This document shows, piece by piece, positions 38,871 through 50,557 of a DNA stretch of 64,000 nucleotides. Position 1 is the first letter of the stretch. Each line of letters opens with the position of its first letter. The position numbers were made by a program, and so were the translations under genes. This DNA is from Oscarella lobularis (lineage: Eukaryota > Porifera > Homoscleromorpha > Homosclerophorida > Oscarellidae), in contig NC_089175.1 of NCBI RefSeq assembly GCF_947507565.1, positions 6,685,733 to 6,749,732 of the forward strand, in the 5' to 3' direction. The notes below the pieces were generated by a model that saw only the letters and a program-made list of their open reading frames with translations, ran no database searches and was not told where the DNA came from.

Positions 38871-40105
38871 GAAAAAGAAAAGCAAGCACGTGATAAAAAA
38901 ACCTAGATTACCATACAAATCCATTGACCTAAAATATCCCTAAATACTAATCAACCTAGATTACCTGAAAATCCATTGAAAAATGCACGTGGCGGCTGCT
39001 AGCTAAGCACGTAAGGGGAAAGGAGCTACAAGCCTACTACACAAACCGCCCTACCCTACTAGCAGCCGCCAACTAAAACCTTAGTGCATAGAGAGAGGAC
39101 CCGTGCAAACTAACGTAGTGATGCAAACCGAAGCACGTGAGGGAGGAAGTGCCATTACTGCATTATACCGATTTGTCGTCCCGCTACACTCTCTGCAACG
39201 TACACAATTGGGCTTCGTGCACTACAATGACCACCAGCCCTCACTCGTGGACCCCAACCCGCCCTCGATTAGACTTTTGGAAATCAGACCTAATTGTTAG
39301 ACTGGCGGAAATTTTCTATGCCCGCGAGCGTGGGCAGTGGCCATCGCAGGCATTCAGCACCGTGTACGTCACAAAAAGCCCTGCCCCCTAAGAGCACGCC
39401 TACACCACTGGGGGCCCCAATTGGGTGACCTGATCGTCGCGCTGGCATGTGGTGTTCTTCTCTCTTTCGTGGCCGAACTAGAGAAAAGAAGAAGAAAATG
39501 ATATAAAACGAAATTCGAGTGCACGCGATGAGGGATCGTCGAAAGGCGAGTGGATTACGCGCGTCGTCACGTCCGCGTCACGTAGCCGCGCGTCGCGAAA
39601 AAGTCGTTTGGCGAGTAGAAACAACCACGCGCGGGTTCTTTCGACGCTCTATGCCGCTTTACGCGCCGAGACGGGGAAGGTGACGCGCCGAGAGGACAAG
39701 AAACGTACCACGTTCAGTGCGCTTGGTCGCTTCACCGATTGGCGCCTACAAATTCGAGCTGTCTGCGCCTCACAACAGCAAAGAAGTCTTCTCGATGAGC
39801 GCGTCGAGAGCTGGGGCTTCCGAAAACGAGTTCCAAGAGCGTGTGGAGCGGAGACTTCATTCAGAGTCACCCGGACACTGACACCTCAGCGACCAATGAG
39901 AAGAGGGCGTGTGCTCACGTGAAAAACGAGGAGATTAATGTGTTCATATCACGTGTTAAAAAGGTAAATGTACCGGTACGTATATATGTATGTGGATACT
40001 GTACAGGAGAAAAGAGTCAGTAAAAAAGCTTCAATATCTAGTTTACTGTACAGAATGGTGATTTGAGCTTTGTAGTCATGAGTAGTGAGTCCCCAAAGGC
40101 CCCAT
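38871..40105. other. Second member of the diverged duplicate and CpG-rich spacer
   Basis: 38990-39450 pairs with 36571-36990. 39480-39930 is CpG-rich and contains several short open frames on both strands without splice or family support, possibly a CpG island. Nothing is annotated as a gene. Confidence 0.4.
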
Positions 40106-40216
40106 CTAACGTTGACACATTCCAAATTTGAGATCCAAATCAAACCGGACCAACAATTCCCGTTGATTGTGTTCAGCCTCGTACGACTTCCTCACTTGCT
40201 CATCTTTGCCAGACTC
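40106..40216 (-). pseudogene. Exon resembling the DNA polymerase delta small subunit (POLD4) N-terminal half of its conserved domain
   Basis: After a pyrimidine-rich acceptor (TTTCTTTTTTTTGCGAG) the minus strand reads ESGKDEQVRKSYEAEHNQRE, then LLVRFDLDLKFGMC and a stop two codons later. LL-x2-FDLD-x2-FG-x-C matches the POLD4 signature (LL..FDL...FGPC). The following GITR.xRW block that POLD4 proteins carry is absent, so this is truncated or a relic. The 28-codon first-exon candidate at 40585-40495 (MRASSPVDRTRAAVQ) does not join it in frame. Confidence 0.4.
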
Positions 40217-41385
40217 CTCGCAAAAAAAAGAAACACGATCCTTCCGAACCCACGAAATTCGGTTTATCTCCTTTGAGCTGAGCACCGCTTAGCTAAAGAG
40301 TGCACTAAAGGAGACAGCCCTGATATTATTGACTAACACAGAGCCATGATATTGACTAACACAGAGGACCTCCCATTCTCTTAGACAATCTATCTACATT
40401 ATCACTAACAAATACTCTCACATCAAATACTTTTCTAACATAAGCAGTGGTGGACCTTAGGACTGCAAGATGCCTTGTGAGGGTTTCTTTTTACCTTGGG
40501 CCGTGTAGTTCAGTCTCTTTGCCTTCGTTACTCGCTGAACAGCGGCTCTCGTTCTGTCGACAGGCGATGATGCCCTCATGCTGCCTTTTCGCGCGACTGC
40601 AGAAAAAGAAACTTTCTTTCTGAAGATCGTAAGATGCTCTCCTTGGAAAGGAAACGATAAACTGTACGGGACGCTACCACTCGATGTCACGTGATTACAT
40701 TTCTATAGCGTTTTCGAAGCCCAGGAAAGCGTCTTCGTCGATGCAACTTACGCAGCAAGTTAAGCGTGCCATAAAAGATTGCGCTTAGCACATTTTTAGA
40801 AAATCGAGGCTCCATTAGGGAACAACGCTCGTTTCGAAGCATAACTTCATTCAATGCGCTTCAATGTATCTCAGGTAAGTACGAACAGAGACTTCAAAGC
40901 AGTGTTATTAGTAAGAGTGAGGAAGAGCTCTTTTGCGAGGCTCGATCCTCATTATGACATAGTCGACCTTCTGCCCTTCCCTTTCTTCCACCTAAAGAAG
41001 ACGTCAATTTGCTGCTTCAGCTTAGCCCGCGAAGCAGCAGCATTTCTATTGCCAACAGAACGCGCAGGCATCGCGATTCGAGCCTAGAATCCATTAAGGT
41101 TAGACCCTTCATTACGGTAGCAGTGAAGATTGATCCTAGGAAGCGTTTACCTGGAAGGATAAGGTTACAGATCTCACACCACCCACTAAAAGCGTGCAGC
41201 ACTTTTTGTTGTCATCCATAATCGATTGTTCATTTTTCAGTTATCGTTCTCGTTGTTTTCATGTCTGGGGGTAGGGAAAGTTTATCTCCGATTTTTCAAG
41301 TTCCATCGTGTTAATTCTACATGTCCACAACAAATTTCATCTCATCATTCGCAACAGATAGGACGAAAACACAGATCGTTTTTCT
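40217..41385. other. Spacer with candidate divergent first exons
   Basis: On the minus strand an ATG near 40582 opens MRASSPVDRTRAAVQRVTKA with a donor at 40494. On the plus strand ATG 40854 reads MRFNVSQ to GTAAGT, and 40988-41097 is open (QLSPRSSSISIANRTRRH). Between them (40690-40850) may lie a bidirectional promoter. No family is recognised and neither candidate is extended with confidence. Confidence 0.25.
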
Positions 41386-41556
41386 TTACGAACGCTTAAC
41401 CCAATCTAGTTCCATAAGAGCTGTCTCTACAGCCTGACTTAGTGGCGCAATGGTCCCTTTGCCCACAAACAGTATCAACTTCTCCACCATTTCCTCTATA
41501 GCTTCTTCCATTTCCCTAAAAGGAAGGCTACAGGGTATGTCGTAGAGTTTCACTCG
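41386..41556 (-). CDS. Terminal coding exon of an unrecognised gene
   Basis: The minus strand is open for 57 codons ending in TAA (41386-41388), reading VKLYDIPCSLPFREMEEAIE, then EMVEKLILFVGKGTIAPLSQ and AVETALMELDWVKRS. The composition is strongly protein-like, with an amphipathic helical pattern. Upstream (higher coordinates) a TGA and then the 3' flank of a FReD fragment follow, so the rest of the gene is lost or displaced. I do not recognise the family. Confidence 0.45.
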   Translation of the reverse strand, partial: RVKLYDIPCSLPFREMEEAIEEMVEKLILFVGKGTIAPLSQAVETALMELDWVKRS

Positions 41557-41701
41557 ATATTGTTTATTGCATCAACACAAATCACAACTTGCCTATCTGA
41601 AATTCGTGGTTACCTTGCTAAAACTCATACGAAAAAATCGGCTCAGCGGCAGAAACGTCAATCTTTTCTACGCTATTCACGCTCTTTTTCTAAATTTTAT
41701 T

Positions 41702-41961
41702 TCAGAAAATGACAAGTGCATATGGTCCACTAGAACTCCGATACACATTATTCAGGGTGGTAAGAGTCCACCCGGCCTTATTGTCGTTGTAAGATGCTGC
41801 TATTGCATCGCCTGCTGTACTAACGCTCAGCCTGTACTTGGAACTAGAGTCCTCCACGTTAAAGCTACTGTACTTGGCGTACGCTCTGTTCCCCGAATAA
41901 TCTTCGAATTCAATTCTTAATTCATTTGCTCCATTTGGCTGCACATCTGGTGAAGAGAAGC
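41702..41961 (-). pseudogene. Collagen-FReD copy 6, central FReD fragment
   Basis: The minus strand reads PNGANELRIEFEDYSGN, RAYAKYSSFNVEDSSSKYR and TAGDAIAAS, i.e. the middle of the FReD. The DQDND/WWFN part is lost by internal deletion. The fragment stops abruptly within the LHQL block at 41961, where the 81-bp satellite begins in LHQM/ctctccatcgtc. Confidence 0.85.
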
Positions 41962-44900
41962 TCTCCATCGTCGAAGATACGTGATCGTACGACGCGAGAA
42001 TCAAACCCTTTCTTCCGCCTTTGCTCTGACTATCCTGCATCGAGACGTCGGCGACGAGGCCTGCGCCTTCGATGCGGGAATGACTCGCTCCACTCGCATG
42101 AGCACAAGTGTGCGACGGACGATCCGGAGATCCGCCCGTCGTGCGAGACATTCGCACCCATAACACATTTCTCTCGATCGTCGAAGATACGTGATCGTAC
42201 GACGCGAGAGATGCGCCCGTCGTGCCAGCGATTCGCACCCATAATACATTTCTCTCGATCGTCGATGATACGTGATCGTACGACGCGAGAGATGCGCCCG
42301 TCGTGCAAGACACTCGCACCCAAAACACATTTCTCTCCATCGTCGAAGATACGTAAACGTACGACAGACACGAGAGATGCGCCCGTCGTGCCAGCCATTC
42401 GCACCCATAACACATTTCTCTCCATCGTCGAAGACACATTTCTCTCCATCGTCGAAGATACCTGATCGTACGACGCGAGAGATGGCCCCGTCGGGCAAGA
42501 CGCTCGCTCCCATAACACATTTCTCTCGATCGTCAAAGATCCGTGAACGTACGACGCGAGAGATGAGCGCGTCGTGCGTGATAATTCATTTCTCTCGATC
42601 GTCGATGATACGTGATCGTACGACGCGAGAGATGCGCCCATCATGCCAGCCATTCGCACCCATAATACATTTCTCTCCATCGTCGAAGATACGTAAACGT
42701 ACGACACGAGAGATGCGCCCGTCGTGCCAGCACATTTCTCTCGATCGTCTATGATACGTGATCGTACGACGCGAGAGATGCGCCCGTCGTGCAAGACACT
42801 CGCACCCAAAACACATTTCTCTCGATCGTCGAAGATACCTGATCGTACGACGCGAGAGATGGCCCCGTCGGGCAAGACACTCGCACCCATAACACGATGA
42901 TACGTGATCGTACGACGCGAGAGATGCGCCCATTGTGCCAGCCATTCGCACCCATAGCACATTTCTCTCGATCGTCGAATATACATGATTGTACGACGCG
43001 AGAGATCCGCCCGTCGTGCGAGACATTCGCACCCATAATACATTTCTCTCGATCGTCGAAGATACGTGATCGTACGACGCGAGAGATGGCGCCTGTCGGG
43101 CAAGACACTCGCACCCAAAACACATTTCTCTCCATCGAAGATACGTGATCGTACGACGCGAGAGATGCGCAAATGGTGCCAGCCATTCGCACTCATAGCA
43201 CATTTCTCTCGATCGTCGATGATACGTGATCGTACGACGCGAGAGATCCGCCCGTCGTGCGAGACATTCGCACCCATAACACATTTCTCTCTATTATCGA
43301 AGATACGTGATCGTACGACGCAAGATATGCGCCCATGGTGCCAGCCATTCGCACCCATAGCACATTTCTCTCGATCGTCGAAGATACGTGATCGTACGAC
43401 GCGAGAGATGCGCCCGTTGTGCCAGCCATTCGCACCCATAGCACATTTCTCTCAATCGTCGAAGATACGTGATCGTACGACGCGAGAGATGCGCCCGTTG
43501 TGCCAGCCATTCGCAACCATAGCGCATTTCTCTCGATCGTCGATGATACGTGATCGTACGACGCGAGAGATGCGCCCGTTGTGCCAGCCATTCGCACCCA
43601 TAGCACATTTCTCTCAATCGTCGAAGATACGTGATCGTACGACGCGAGAGATGCGCCCGTTGTGCCAGCCATTCGCAACCATAGCGCATTTCTCTCGATC
43701 GTCGATGATACGTGATCGTACGACGCGAGAGATGGCGCCCGTCGAGCAAGACACTCACCCATAAAACAATTCTCTCCGTGGAAGATACGTGATCGTACGA
43801 CGCGAGAGATGCGCCCGTCGTGCCAGCCATTCGCACCCATAATACATTTCTCTCGATCGTCGATGATACGAGATCGTTCGATGCGAGAGATGCGCTCGTC
43901 GTGCAAGCCATTCGCACCCATAACACATTTCTCTCCATCGTCGAAGATACGTGATCGTACGACGCAAGAGATGGCGCCTGTCGGGCAAGACACTCGCACC
44001 CAAAACACATTTCTCTCCATCGAAGATACGTGATCGTACGATGCGAGAGATGCGCCCGTCGTGCCAGCAATTCGCAACCATACTACATTTCTCTCCATCG
44101 TCGAAGATACGTGATCGTACGACGCAAGAGATGGCGCCCGTCGGGCAAGGCACTCGCACCCATAACACATTTCTCTCAATCGTCGAAGATACGTGATCGT
44201 ACGACGCGAGAGATGGCGCCCGTCGAGCAAGACACTCCCACCCATAAAACAATTCTCTCCATCGAAGATACGTGATCGTACGACGCGAGAGATGCGCCCG
44301 TCGTGCCAGCCATTCCTACCCATAACACATTTCTCTCCATCGTCGAAGATACGTAAACGTACGACACGAGAGATGCGCCCGTCGTGCCAGCCATTCCTAC
44401 CCATAACACATTTCTCTCCATCGTCGAAGATACGTAAACGTACGACGCGAGAGATGCGCCCGTCGTGCCAGCCATTCGCACCCATAACACATTTCTCTCC
44501 ATCGTCGAAGATACCTGATCGTACGACGCGAGAGATGGCCCCGTCGGGCAAGACACTCGCTCCCATAACACATTTCTCTCGATCGTCGAAGATCCGTGAA
44601 CGTACGACGCGAGAGATGGGCGCGTCGTGCGTGACATTCGCACCCATAATACATTTCTCTCGATCGTCGAAGATACGTGGTCGTACGACGCGAGAGTTGC
44701 GCCCGTCGTGCCAGCCATTCAAACCCATAGCACATTTCTCTCGATCGTCGAAGATACGTGATCGTACGACGCGAGAGATGCGCCCATCGTTCCAGCCATT
44801 CGCACCCATAGCACATTTCTCTCGATCGTCGATGATACGTGATCGTACGACGCGAGAGATGGCGCCTGTCGGGCAAGACACTCGCACCCAAAACACATTT

Positions 44901-46128
44901 CTCTCCATCGAAGATACGTGATCGTACGACGCGAGAGATGCGCCTATGGTGCCAGCCATTCGCACCCATAGCACATTTCTCTCTATTATCGAAGATACGT
45001 GATCGTACGACGCAAGATATGCGCCCATGGTGCCAGCCATTCGCACCCATAGCACATTTCTCTCGATCGTCGAAGATACGTGATCGTACGACGCGAGAGA
45101 TGGCGCCTGTCGGGCAAGACACTCGTACCCAAAACACATTTCTCTCCATCGTCAAAGATACCTGATCGTACGACGCGAGAGATGGCCCCTTCGGGCAAGA
45201 CCATAACACATTTCTCTCGATCGTCGAAGATCCGTGAGCGTACGACGCGAGAGATGGGCGCGTCGTGCGTGACATTCGCACCCATAATACATTTCTCTCG
45301 ATCGTCGATGATACGTGATCGTACGACGCGAGAGATGCGCCCGTCGTGCCAGCCATTCAAACCCATAGCACATTTCTCCCGATCGTCGAAGATACGTGAT
45401 CGTACGACGCGAGAGATGCGCCCATGGTGCCAGCCATTCGCACCCATAGCACATTTCTCTCGATCGTCGATGATACGTGATCGTACGACGCGAGAGATGC
45501 GCCCGTCGTGCCAGCCATTCGCACTCATAATACATTTCTCTCTTTCGTCGATGATACGTGATCGTACGACGCGAGAGATGCGCCCGTCGTGCAAGACACT
45601 CGCACCCATAACACATTTCTCTCGATCGTCGAAGATACATCATCGTACGACGCAAGAGATGCGCCCGTCGTGCGTGACTTTCGCACCCATAACACATTTC
45701 TCTCCATCGTCGATGATACGTGATCGTACGACGCGAGAGATGCGCCCGTCGTGCGTGACACATTTCTCTCCATCGTCGATGATACGTGATCGTACGACGC
45801 GAGAGATCCGCCCGTCGTGCGAGACATTCGCACCCATAACACATTTCTCTCAATCGTCGAAGATACGTGATCGTACGACGCGAGAGATGGGCCGGTCTTG
45901 CGAGACATTCGCACCCATAACACATTTATCTCGATCGTCGAAGATACGTGATCGTACGACGCGAGAGATGTGCCGGTCGTGCGAGACATTCGCACCCATA
46001 ACACATTTCTCTCGGTCGTCGAAGATACGTGATCGTACGACGCGAGAGATGGGCCTGTCGTGCGAGACATTCGCACCCATAACACATTTCTCTCGATCGT
46101 CGAAGATACGTGATCGTACGACGCGAGC
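41960..46128. repeat. 81-bp CpG-rich satellite, about 52 units
   Basis: Unit core: CGATCGTCGAAGATACGTGA, TCGTACGACGCGAGAGATGC, then a variable GCCCGTCGTGCCAGCCATTC segment and CACCCATAACACATTTCTCT. Variants (CGTGCGAGAC, CGGGCAAGAC, CGTGCGTGAC, missing TCG) are interspersed, with a local 162-bp dimer at 43441-43760. As 81 = 27 codons, frames stay open on both strands; the longest is 648 codons on the minus strand (43193-45139), reading SRTTGASLASYDHVSSTIER. It is not annotated as a gene, because no frame is favoured and unit-length indels switch frames freely. Confidence 0.95.
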
Positions 46129-47018
46129 TGCGCGCGAGAATCGTAGCGATTGCACGCGGACAGCCAGAGACGCCTGCACTCTTTCCACTGTCTATCGGTG
46201 CGGATTCGGAGCAGCGTCAGTATTATCACTGATCAAGACTTCTCGCGATCCGTACTGATACTGGGGTCCAATCGGATATCATTAATCGGTATTTTCATTT
46301 CCAGAGAGTAGTACCCCCTTACTATATGCCAAAAAAACGGGGTTTTGTCCTTAATGACTTAGACGCTATGGCGTGTAGGTCGCTCGCTCGATAATACAAA
46401 TGCCATCTTCAAAATCGTGTTTTTGCATAGCAACAGTACATGGAAAAAATTTTCCCGCCCACCGGAAACGGTTAATTTAATTATACCGCCGTTTTCGTCG
46501 AATAAACGAACCTCAATAGTCCCTTTTTAAAAAATTTTGGGAACGCCCACTATTGAGGGGCAAGTGTCTCCATACCCGGGTCGTTGCTAGGCTCGCCTAC
46601 GCAATCGACGTCACTGACTACTAACTTAAACGCGATCACGTGTTATAGAGCGATATCGATAAACGTCACTAATGCGATTATTCGCAACTGCGATGGTGCG
46701 CATGCGGGACTCAGTAGCTACAGTGTGTCCCCTTGCTCGATTTCTCCTCGTAAGCGTTTCCGTAGTCAAAAGGAACTCTTCCTCTACCGCCTAAGCTTTC
46801 GACCGACGCCATTTCCAAACGACGACAGGTCTCGCGGACGATTACAAGCCTCACGGCACAATTTTGGCGCACCCGCTTCACAAATAGGCTCCCGGATCGT
46901 GGAAAGTAGACTACATCAGCGAAGCGGCTCAAAAGGTTCAAGAAAAAGCGATGCGGTACGTAGAAAGAATGGTTGGTTTGTTTAGATTGGTGAAAAACCG
47001 TGGAGAAAGCCTCTCACT
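46129..47018. other. Spacer with a perfect inverted repeat
   Basis: CCTCAATAGT (46511-46520) and ACTATTGAGG (46549-46558) form a perfect 10-bp stem with a 28-base loop. 46700-46960 is open in one plus frame without recognisable content, and may be the 5' region of the next gene (GCGCATGCG at 46698-46706 is NRF1-like). Confidence 0.4.
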
Positions 47019-47770
47019 ATGGCCATGGGAGTCGAAAGTAGCGAGATGCGCGACAAGTATCGCGGCGAAACGACGTTGCTGCGCGTCACTGGCGAGCCGC
47101 AGCTCTTGGAGGGAATGGAAAGCGACGGGCTCATGCCGTCGACGTTGAAGGAGCATCATGCAGAGTCGCATTCATCCAATAGGAAAAAAGGCGAGAAATA
47201 TCGATTTATCGTACTAGAGTATCTTATCTGATTCTCTCTGTCTTTTTAGAAACCTGAGGGTTCTGATGAGAAGTTTGCTATTCGGGATGTTGGTGCAATG
47301 AAAGTCAATGAACCCTACATGACTACGAGTCACAAGACTCGTCCGCCTTTTACCAAGTAGGTTACTATAATAAATATAATTAAATATTTACCTAATTTGA
47401 TTTTTTCAGGATTGAACTAGGATGTTATCCGCGTCAAGACGCAGCCACCTGATGGCAGTGTGAAGACTATCCCAAAGCATGGGGCTTTGGTACCAAGCAA
47501 AAGTAGGAAAACCTTCAGTCATTTATATAAAATTAATTATATAGGATTCTCTAGCCCGTTGCCAAAGACTCTCGATGAATGCTACTGAAACGATGTCCCA
47601 AATAACACAGCCAGCCAGAGTACCTCACGGGTAAATTATTTAAAAATCTTCTCCAACGTTTTTTACTGATTTGTGTTTAGAGGCATTGAATCTCTGGCTG
47701 CTGCTTCCTACACGTGGCCTTCGGAATCGGAAAAATGTCGACAGTTCCAGCACCGTCTCAATTTCTTGGT
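47019..47770 (+). pseudogene. Multi-exon gene of unknown function with in-frame TGA codons
   Basis: ATG 47019 opens exon A (47019-47210, MAMGVESSEMRDKYRGETTL, donor GTACTA). A 39-bp intron follows, then exon B (47250-47356: KPEGSDEKFAIRDVGAMKVN, EPYMTTSHKTRPPFTK), a 53-bp intron and exon C (47410-47502: IELGCYPRQDAAT, TGA, WQCEDYPKAWGFGTKQ). Exon D (47555-47630) reads PLPKTLDECY then TGA, while a second frame of the same exon (ATETMSQITQPARVPHG) splices cleanly to exon E (47681 on: GIESLAAASYTWPSESEKC). Phases agree for A-B-C. Protein-like sequence continues past the TGA in the same frame. Decay, or TGA recoding, would explain it. The 3' end runs into an orphan FReD-type promoter. Confidence 0.45.
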
Positions 47771-47819
47771 ATCTCTCACTAAAATTTAAATTACAATCTC
47801 ATCCCCCCCCGGATCTACA

Positions 47820-48300
47820 ATGTTTTATCTAGGGGACGGTGAAGTTGCCGGAATACACGGATTGACGCCATCCCCGTGTTATTTACCTTCTAAGATTTCC
47901 ATAAAAGGACTTGTCAACGTATGTAGGGTTGCGCTTGCGCAAGACCCCTTTCGAAGTCGTCATCGTGAACTAGGAGAACTCAGCGGCCAGACGGCTTTCG
48001 TCTCGTTAGCTACAGAATTTCTGATGCTGGCGTCTTTTCGACTGCATTCTGCCCTCATTTCGCCTCGAGATTAGCGAAAGTACGCCCTACTTCTTCCCGA
48101 CTTCACCTACTAGTCTAGTACGTTCGAAACCAGGAGCACTACGGTCACGCAGCCGACTAGGCGACGGTAAGAAAGCCAAACGCAAGCACGCAAACGGCTG
48201 TAATGGAATTTGTTCAAGAATTTCGTTGAAATATTCTAACGCTTGGAATGAAAGACTGCGCAGTAAGGTCCTCGATGTAAATCGGTAAGGAATCCAAGGA
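47820..48300 (-). promoter_or_regulatory. Orphan copy of the FReD-gene promoter
   Basis: Contains the conserved order CGGATTGACGCCATCCCCGT, CCATAAAAGG (47899-47908) and TTGCGCAA (47935-47942). The CACGTG is mutated to CAACGTA. No signal-peptide exon follows on the minus-strand downstream side; the decayed plus-strand gene is there instead. Confidence 0.65.
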
Positions 48301-49138
48301 ACCTTATTCATTAATTTATTTAATCCATTGATTAATACCTCTAGTTTTCTGGATGAGTTTTGAAGTGAGCCTCTTCAACAGGAACCGTCTCTCTCTATAT
48401 ATCTCAGTCAGGTATGTCACTTATTCAGTATTTATTCCACATGTCATGTTCTGGCTTCAGATAATTCAACGTCAGATTCTGCTCGATCTTCCAATTTCCT
48501 GTTCGAGCCGACTCTAAAATTTTCGCCAACGCATTTCTGTGAATGAGAGCCAACATTAGAGTGTGTGTGCATACGGATACACATTCACCATAGTTTTAGT
48601 ACGGTCATCAATGCTCACTAGAACGATCTAACGTTATTCTATTCCAACGAAGGCAATCCTTTCTTGCCTGAATTCAATTGTGGATCATATCTCAAAACAT
48701 CTGGATCGTGCATTATGGCTTCTTTAATTATTTATCTCTATACTATTAGATCTATACATGATGACTGTTAGCAGTTTATGCCATTTTCCTATCTGGCTTA
48801 TTGCAACTCATCTCCCTGTCTGATTCTTCAGATGATTATTAAAGATGGCATTAGAAATGTAAGAGACTGAGAGGGTTTCAATTAAAATTGTACTTTCATT
48901 AACGTCAGCATTTCTGTTGCAAACACAACACCACAAACACGTCGCAATATGAGTCATGAAGGTGCGAAGTTACTTTTTGTACTAGTATGTATTTATTCAT
49001 TCCGGAAGTTTATGTCATCTTTTTCAGGTCGTCTAGCTGCAATTGATTTTACGTCAAGGTACGTTTATTCACGTCTAAACTCACACGAACAGGCAAGCAC
49101 AGTCACAGAAACGTTAGTCTCTTTCATGCGAATGCGAT
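48301..49138. other. Dispersed repeat and 3' flank of copy 7
   Basis: 48340-48920 matches the spacer at 32440-32720 (GACTGTTAGC, CATCTCCCTGTC, GATGGCATTAGAAATGTAAG). The copy 7 polyadenylation signal (minus AATAAA) lies at 49064-49069. No gene seen. Confidence 0.5.
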
Positions 49139-50557
49139 TCATGGTTTTTTTCTAAATTTCATTTCAGAAAATGACAATGATGACTTTCCTTTCCATGTGT
49201 ACCAAATGATATAACCCCAGCCATTGCCACTCTGATACAAACCATTCAGGAAAGCGAAATGACAGTTGTTGAACCACCAACCACCTTTCCATTTAGCAGC
49301 ACAGTGGCCATCATTCTTTTCATTATCTTGATCTTCTGTTGAAAACTTCATTCCATTCACGTTTGCATTTGAATTTCCAGACGCTGCTATATCATCACCG
49401 GCTGTACCACTGTATCCACTAACGCTTAGCGTGTATTTGGAATTGGAGTTTCCTACATGAAAGCTACTGTACTTGGCATACGCACTGTTTCCTGAGTAAT
49501 CTTTCAAATCAATTCTTAATTCATTTGCCCCATTTAGCTGCAAAAGCTGGTGAAGAGGAGCTAAGCCAAGCCAATAGTCGCCATGAATATTGCCAAATCC
49601 TCTTTCGTATTCATTCCATCTACGATTAAAGTCAACTGATCCATCCTTACGTCTTTGAAAGACTGTCCATTCTCCGCCGTCGGTCTCCATGTCACAGTAG
49701 ACAGGAACTAGGCCAATTCCCGGAAAGGAAATTGTATGACTGCCACTTGAAAGATGGGGAGACCGTTTATGTAGACAAGAGCAGTCGCAGGAAATGGATT
49801 CAACGATATCTATGCTCACTTTATGAGAAATAGATTTCAGTATATCGAAGCATACCGTACTTTGCAGATCTTGGAGTTGGTTTTGCAGAGACTCGATTGT
49901 ATCGTTTGACATTACCCCAGGAAGACCTTGAATGCCTTGTTCACCTTTCTGATATAAAACGAGTTCTCGAAGTAATTCTTTTAATTAATAGGACATCACC
50001 TCTCCTTTGTGACCATGCTGCCCAATGTGTCCTTTATCACCCTTGGGCCCAACGGGCCCGGTAACGCCAGAATAGCCTCGATTTCCTTTATCTCCTTTTG
50101 ATCCAGCCTTTCCAATCTTTCCCTTTTTAAATAATATGTTTATGTCATCCGGTCTTTTTCTTATTGTACTGGTACCTGTACACCGGCGTTTCCTTTGTCT
50201 CCTTTATCACCTTTAGACCCTCTTGGTCCCAACACCCCTCTCTCTCCAGTAGGACCCTATGACCAATTCAGGTATCATCATCTTGATCATTTTCCAATAC
50301 CTACCGCTCTTCCAAGTGGACCAGGCGGCCCACGTGAACCAATAGTGCCAGGTAAACCTTGAGGTCCTACTGGTCCTGGCAATCCCTGAGGTCCAACGAT
50401 GATGTGTTTATGATCACACGCCGTGGACGATGTCTGCGGCAGAAACACATTCTTTGGACCAAAAATATATTATTTTGTTTCTGTTTGCCTGAGAAGACGC
50501 GTTTGTCACAGCGTAGCCTAGTAGGAATAGGAGCAGCTGCGTTGTCATTGTTCTCAT
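49139..50557 (-). CDS. Collagen-FReD (ficolin-like) secreted lectin, copy 7, type B, intact
   Basis: Exons: 50557-50489 (signal peptide MRTMTTQLLLFLLGYAVTNA), 50433-50305, 50256-50176, 50122-50000 (collagen, about 37 Gly-X-Y triplets with the next exon), 49948-49139 (collagen end, neck, FReD). All junctions are phase 0; the CDS is 1212 bp, 403 aa. Intron 1 (55 bp) is GC-AG. The type B neck (MSNDTIESLQNQLQDLQST, about residues 147-187) is heptad-like and carries one Cys, suited to trimerisation. FReD about 188-403: VYCDMETDGG, WWFNNC. Deviations: DQDNE in place of DQDND at the calcium site, GGEW for GGGW, NRRW for NRGW. The full promoter module is upstream and AATAAA lies 70 bp past the stop. 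Confidence 0.9.

Noticed and set aside
39608-39922. 104-codon plus-strand ORF
   Set aside because: CpG-rich sequence with similarly open frames on the other strand and no recognisable domain or splice sites.
43193-45139. 648-codon minus-strand open frame as a gene
   Set aside because: It is wholly satellite with an 81-bp unit, and alternative frames are also open; no start context or splice structure.
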